From NCBI GenBank assembly GCA_900766055.1, contig CAAFTZ010000171.1:1-8757 (forward strand): DNA of 8,757 bases, given 5' to 3'. This DNA comes from an uncultured Parasutterella sp. (GTDB taxonomy: Bacteria > Pseudomonadota > Gammaproteobacteria > Burkholderiales > Burkholderiaceae_F). Numbering within the stretch: position 1 is the first letter of the stretch; every line of letters begins with the position of its first letter. Both the position numbers and the translations under genes were made by a program. Of the stretch, positions 5,622 through 8,757 are shown one piece after another. The notes beneath the pieces were generated by a model. That model worked only from the letters and a program-made list of their open reading frames with translations, made no database searches and was not told the DNA's origin.

Positions 5622-7397
5622 ATGGGCATTGAAATTGATCTCGAGCGCGATTCATTATTAGAGGAAGTTTCGCGCAAACGCCTTCGTGAAAGTTACATGA
5701 AGGAAGAAGAGCAGAGCCCGCAGGAACGCTTCGCAACGGTAGCAGAAACATTCGCAAGTAATCCTGCTCATGCTCAGCGTATTTACGATTACGCCTCCAA
5801 ACATTGGCTCTCTTTCTCGACTCCTATCCTTTCTTTCGGCAGAAGCAAGAAGGGACTTCCTATCAGCTGCTTTGAAGTTTATATGCAGGATACTGCGGAA
5901 GGTCTTGTAAATACGCTTTCCGAAGTCAACTGGCTTTCTATGTTAGGCGGCGGCGTCGGCATCCATGTAGATATTAGAAGTGCAGACGATAAATCCGTCG
6001 GAGTAATGCCTCACTTAAAAATCTACGATGCAGCTTGTCTGGCCTATCGTCAGGGTAGAACTCGCCGCGGATCTTACGCTGCCTTTTTAGATGTCGATCA
6101 TCCAGACATTATTCAGTTTTTAGAAATGCGTAAGCCGACCGGGGACCAAAACTTAAGGACGCTCAATCTGCATCACGGCGTAAACATTTCCGACAAGTTC
6201 ATGCGCTTAATCGAAAAGAGCATGGTTGACGCTGATGCGGACGATTCCTGGGAACTTCGCGATCCCCATTCTCACCGCGTGGTTGAAGTAGTATCAGCCA
6301 GAGATATCTGGCAGCGCATTCTTGAGCTCAGAATGCAGACCGGTGAGCCCTACATTGTTTTTATTGATGCAGCGAACCGCGCCCTTCCCTCCTGGCTCAG
6401 TGACAAGGGCTTAAAAATTCACGGCTCTAACCTTTGCACGGAAATCTTTTTACCGACAAGTGAAAAGAGAACGGCAGTTTGCTGCCTCTCCTCCCTGAAC
6501 CTAGAATATTTTGATCATTGGAATACCAACGAACAATTAATTCCCGATGTCATGGAGTTCTTGGACAACGTTCTTCAATACTTTATTGATAACGCTCCGG
6601 ACTCCGTTGAAAGAGCACGTTACTCTGCTCTGCGTGAGAGATCCATTGGTATCGGAGCTTTAGGCTTCCATGCATACCTGCAGTCAAAACGAATTCCGAT
6701 TGAATCCGTTTTGGCAAAATCAATCAATTACCGCATGTTCTCTCATATTAAGGAAGAGTGCGCTCGCGGCGATGAGATTCTCTGCGAAAAACGCGGTCCG
6801 TGTCCGGATGCAAAAGACGCCGGCATTCCGCGACGCTTCTCCCATTGGAATGCTGTCGCACCGAATGCATCCTCCAGTTTGATCATGGGCGCAACATCAC
6901 CTTCGATCGAACCGATCCGCGCAAATATTTATCGTCAGGACACGCTTTCCGGCGCTCATATTATTAAGAACAAGATGCTGATTCCTGTTCTTAAAGAATA
7001 TGGTCTAAACACTGAAGAAGTATGGACAAGCATTACTGCTCACGACGGTTCTGTCCAGCATTTGGAAACTCTGCCTCAAGTAATTAGAGATGTCTTCAAA
7101 ACCGCTCAGGAAATCGACCAGAGATGGCTCATCGACCTCGCAGCTGACCGTCAGGAATTTATCGATCAGGGGCAATCCTTGAATCTCTTCTTCCCGGCGG
7201 ATGTTTCCATCGCCTATCTCCATGCCTGCCATTTCCTTGCTTGGAAAGTTGGTTTGAAGAGCCTTTACTACTGCCGAAGCGACAAGCTCCGTAAAGCAGA
7301 TAAGTTAGGAGAGAAAGTAGAAAGACACCGTCTCGAGGAACAAATCAACATGCGGGAAGTTCTAGAAAACTCCAGCTGTCTTGCCTGTGAGGGATGA
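5622..7397 (+). CDS. nrdA: Class I ribonucleotide reductase catalytic subunit, compact form without ATP-cone
   Basis: The alpha subunit reduces ribonucleoside diphosphates to deoxy forms in the cytosol. All catalytic residues can be placed by motif. C83 (in PISCFEV) and C287 (in AVCCLSS) form the redox pair. N270, C272 and E274 (SNLCTEI) form the thiyl site. Y549-Y550 (LYY) are the radical-transfer tyrosines. The C-terminal shuttle cysteines are C586 and C589, in a CxxC close to the end. The GGGVGIHVD stretch (109-117) and RQGRTRRGSYAAF (143-155) are family landmarks. With 591 residues, against about 760 in E. coli, and its first redox cysteine at 83 instead of 225, it has no room for the N-terminal ATP-cone, so dATP inhibition through that domain should be absent. 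GAGG lies 12 nt before the ATG, a rather long spacing. TACAAT at 5551-5556 is a possible -10 box. No convincing pair of NrdR boxes was seen in the 139-nt leader region. Confidence 0.95.
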   Translation: MGIEIDLERDSLLEEVSRKRLRESYMKEEEQSPQERFATVAETFASNPAHAQRIYDYASKHWLSFSTPILSFGRSKKGLPISCFEVYMQDTAEGLVNTLSEVNWLSMLGGGVGIHVDIRSADDKSVGVMPHLKIYDAACLAYRQGRTRRGSYAAFLDVDHPDIIQFLEMRKPTGDQNLRTLNLHHGVNISDKFMRLIEKSMVDADADDSWELRDPHSHRVVEVVSARDIWQRILELRMQTGEPYIVFIDAANRALPSWLSDKGLKIHGSNLCTEIFLPTSEKRTAVCCLSSLNLEYFDHWNTNEQLIPDVMEFLDNVLQYFIDNAPDSVERARYSALRERSIGIGALGFHAYLQSKRIPIESVLAKSINYRMFSHIKEECARGDEILCEKRGPCPDAKDAGIPRRFSHWNAVAPNASSSLIMGATSPSIEPIRANIYRQDTLSGAHIIKNKMLIPVLKEYGLNTEEVWTSITAHDGSVQHLETLPQVIRDVFKTAQEIDQRWLIDLAADRQEFIDQGQSLNLFFPADVSIAYLHACHFLAWKVGLKSLYYCRSDKLRKADKLGEKVERHRLEEQINMREVLENSSCLACEG

Positions 7398-7399
7398 GA

Positions 7400-8383
7400 A
7401 TGAAATCCAGTTTGACCAAAAGCCGTAATTACTACAAGCCCTTCTCCTATCCATGGGCATATGATGCATTCATGGCCAGTGAGCAGATGCACTGGCTGTG
7501 GACTGAAGTCCCGATGATTGAAGACATTAAGGACTGGAAAAATGTTTTGACCGACGGAGAAAGAGACTTCCTAACAAAGGTCTTCCGTTTCTTCACACAA
7601 GGCGACATTGACGTCAGCTCTGCTTACGTCAATACCTACCTGCCCTTTTTCCCCACGCCTGAAATTCGTATGATGCTCTCGAGCTTTGCGGCTCGTGAGG
7701 CTGTACACATTGCTGCCTATTCTCACTTAATCGAGACTATCGGTATGCCGGAAACCGTTTACAACGAGTTCCTGCAGTATGAAGCCATGGCAGAAAAGCA
7801 CGATTTCTTCCACGGTCTCGCTGAAGATCAGCAAGAGAACATTGCTGTGAAAATGGCAGCCTTCTCTGCCTTTACAGAAGGCATGCAGCTGTTCTCAAGT
7901 TTTGTGATGCTTCTTAACTTCACAAGAAACGGAACCATGAAAGGCATGGGACAGATCATCGCCTGGTCCATCAATGATGAAACCCTGCATACGGAAAGCA
8001 TGATTCGTTTATTCCGCGAATACATCATTGAGAATCCGGAATTGTGGACGGACTCCTTGAAGAAGCGCATTTATGACATTGCTGAAAAGATGATTGAGTT
8101 GGAAGACGCCTTCATCGATCTTGCCTTCGGCGTAAATGACATGAGCAAACAAAATCTCTCTCCTGCCGATGTAAAAGCCTACATTCGCTGGATCTGCGAC
8201 CGCCGACTTGCTGCAATGGGCATGAAAGAGATTTTCAAAGTAAATGTCAATCCGCTCCCTTGGGTTGACTCCATGCTTGGCGTAACGCATACCAACTTCT
8301 TTGAGAATCGTGTTGTCGACTATGCCAAGGGTGCTTTGAGCGGCTCTTGGGGAGATGTTTGGGGCCAAGCAGGCACCAAATAA
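7400..8383 (+). CDS. nrdB: Class I ribonucleotide reductase radical-generating subunit
   Basis: The beta subunit is ferritin-like and carries the dimetal site that starts the radical used by NrdA. From ATG 7400 it has 327 residues. Placed by spacing against E. coli, the ligands are D69, E100, H103, E160, E194 and H197, with Y107 at the radical-tyrosine position (E-x2-H-x3-Y). E160 to E194 is 34 residues, as in E. coli. The C-terminal Y308 (VVDYAKGAL) may act in radical transfer. There is no N-terminal ATP-cone on this subunit either. An in-frame ATG at 7394 overlaps the nrdA stop (ATGA) and would add two residues. I chose 7400 because GAGGG (7389-7393) stands 6 nt before it, against none for 7394. 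Both starts imply translational coupling. The tyrosine rules out a typical Ic type, but Ia versus Id cannot be decided from sequence alone. Confidence 0.95.
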   Translation: MKSSLTKSRNYYKPFSYPWAYDAFMASEQMHWLWTEVPMIEDIKDWKNVLTDGERDFLTKVFRFFTQGDIDVSSAYVNTYLPFFPTPEIRMMLSSFAAREAVHIAAYSHLIETIGMPETVYNEFLQYEAMAEKHDFFHGLAEDQQENIAVKMAAFSAFTEGMQLFSSFVMLLNFTRNGTMKGMGQIIAWSINDETLHTESMIRLFREYIIENPELWTDSLKKRIYDIAEKMIELEDAFIDLAFGVNDMSKQNLSPADVKAYIRWICDRRLAAMGMKEIFKVNVNPLPWVDSMLGVTHTNFFENRVVDYAKGALSGSWGDVWGQAGTK

Positions 8384-8413
8384 TCCGACAGACAACAATC
8401 ATTCCAATTGAAT

Positions 8414-8442
8414 AGGAGGCCCACGAGGCCTCCTTTCTTTTT
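8414..8442 (+). terminator. Intrinsic terminator of the nrdAB operon
   Basis: The 8-bp stem AGGAGGCC (8414-8421) and GGCCTCCT (8427-8434) closes a 5-nt loop. It is followed by a T-rich run, TTTCTTTTT (8434-8442), 31 nt after the nrdB stop. Confidence 0.9.
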
Positions 8443-8505
8443 ATGGACTTAAACCTTTGACTTTCCTAGCTCCTCCCAACAGAAGCAAGTTATTTGTTTT
8501 CCTAT

Positions 8506-8523
8506 GTGTGAACATGTTCACAC
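8506..8523. promoter_or_regulatory. Perfect 18-bp palindrome matching the CRP-site consensus
   Basis: GTGTGAACATGTTCACAC is perfectly symmetric. Its inner 16 bp (8507-8522) read TGTGA-ACATGT-TCACA, exactly the half-site and spacing rule for CRP-type regulators. The nearest upstream gene end is the nrdAB terminator, so the site most likely serves a gene to the right. Another regulator of the CRP/FNR superfamily or an unrelated dimeric repressor could bind the same symmetry. Confidence 0.6.
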
Positions 8524-8543
8524 TCACAAAAATTGATCACAAA

Positions 8544-8555
8544 GCAATTAATTGC
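8544..8555. promoter_or_regulatory. 12-bp palindrome
   Basis: GCAATTAATTGC is perfectly symmetric and lies 20 bp right of the CRP-like palindrome. It may be a further operator, but a palindrome of this length in AT-rich DNA can also arise by chance. Confidence 0.3.
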
Positions 8556-8597
8556 GCACCAAAATAAATCCTGGGATGCCAAACAACAATAAAAAGT

Positions 8598-8620
8598 TTG
8601 TTGTATAAAACATACAACAA
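8598..8620. promoter_or_regulatory. Operator-like inverted repeat with 9-bp arms
   Basis: TTGTTGTAT (8598-8606) and ATACAACAA (8612-8620) are perfect inverted arms separated by 5 nt. A third copy of the half-site, ACAACAAT, lies at 8583-8590 and again within the right arm (8614-8621). TATAAA (8604-8609), inside the dyad, could be a -10 box, in which case the dyad would block it. GntR- or LacI-type repressors bind symmetric sites of this size. The protein is not identified. Confidence 0.5.
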
Positions 8621-8757
8621 TTAGAAACATTTGAAAGACGTGCTCACCTTGCGCTCTCTGGATTGTTTCGTTAAGATGCACGTCCTGTCGCTGATGCACA
8701 ATGCAGCAACGATAGACGGAAACGAAGTTTTACATTTGAAATTCTTCAGTCGCTTGA

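Larger units (their letters stand above)
8443..8757. other. Gene-poor right end; dyad-rich control region and a possible truncated reading frame
   Basis: There is no confident gene. A plus-strand frame is open from 8625 to the right edge (44 codons), with possible starts GTG 8640 or ATG 8676 but no clear ribosome site. Its translation (for example ...LTLRSLDCFVKMHVLSL...) is not recognised. A minus-strand frame is also open from 8757 down to a stop at 8621. The three perfect inverted repeats listed separately lie left of both. A control region for a rightward gene beyond the window is the simplest reading. ACATTTGAAA occurs twice (8627 and 8732), probably by chance. Confidence 0.35.

Noticed and set aside
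7400..8383. Class Ic (tyrosine-less, Mn/Fe) radical subunit
   Set aside because: The position that is phenylalanine in class Ic is Y107 here.
8009..8398. 129-codon minus-strand reading frame
   Set aside because: It is a shadow of the conserved nrdB 3' half.
8502..8699. 65-codon minus-strand reading frame
   Set aside because: It covers the three inverted repeats, has a cysteine- and aromatic-rich unlikely composition and no ribosome site. It is better explained as control DNA.
1..8757. Prophage, insertion sequence, CRISPR array or defence island
   Set aside because: No transposase, integrase, terminal inverted repeat pair, spaced direct-repeat array or phage gene was seen. Gene order and terminators look like ordinary chromosomal units.

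Overview
The window reads as chromosomal DNA of a Gram-negative bacterium with moderate to low GC. The 368-residue trimeric-type porin, with its Porin_4-like start after the signal peptide and terminal phenylalanine, the MCE/MlaD-type protein and the gene arrangement suggest a betaproteobacterium of the Burkholderiales, possibly a gut-associated Sutterellaceae. That placement is inference. No mobile element, CRISPR array, rRNA or tRNA was found.

Layout, left to right. The window opens inside an alanyl-tRNA editing protein (AlaX type, minus strand, start at 710, C-terminus off the left edge). A 190-bp divergent region holds two TATAAT boxes, one per direction. An orphan MCE/MlaD-family protein (901-1911, +) converges on a porin (2014-3120, -), with a very stable hairpin terminator between them. 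A 390-bp AT-rich divergent region with several small dyads separates the porin promoter from a yjiH-yjiG-like pair of nucleoside-recognition (Gate) membrane proteins (3510-4671, +). These overlap by 8 bp and end in a terminator. After a 400-bp AT-rich gap comes a stand-alone 91-residue acidic protein of unknown function (5157-5432, +) with its own terminator.

The right half is a class I ribonucleotide reductase operon. nrdA (5622-7397) encodes a compact 591-residue catalytic subunit without an N-terminal ATP-cone. nrdB (7400-8383) encodes the radical subunit and keeps all six metal ligands and the candidate radical tyrosine. A terminator at 8414-8442 closes the operon. The last 315 bp have no confident gene but hold three perfect inverted repeats within 115 bp, one of which matches the CRP consensus TGTGA-N6-TCACA. 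They probably form the control region of a gene lying beyond the right edge.

The genes form independent housekeeping or transport units: translation quality control, envelope lipid transport, outer-membrane uptake, inner-membrane transport and dNTP synthesis. They do not look like one joint system. I do not see a clear new multi-gene system. The best leads are the cone-less RNR, the orphan MCE protein, the unknown 91-residue protein, the YjiH/YjiG pair and the dyad-rich control regions.
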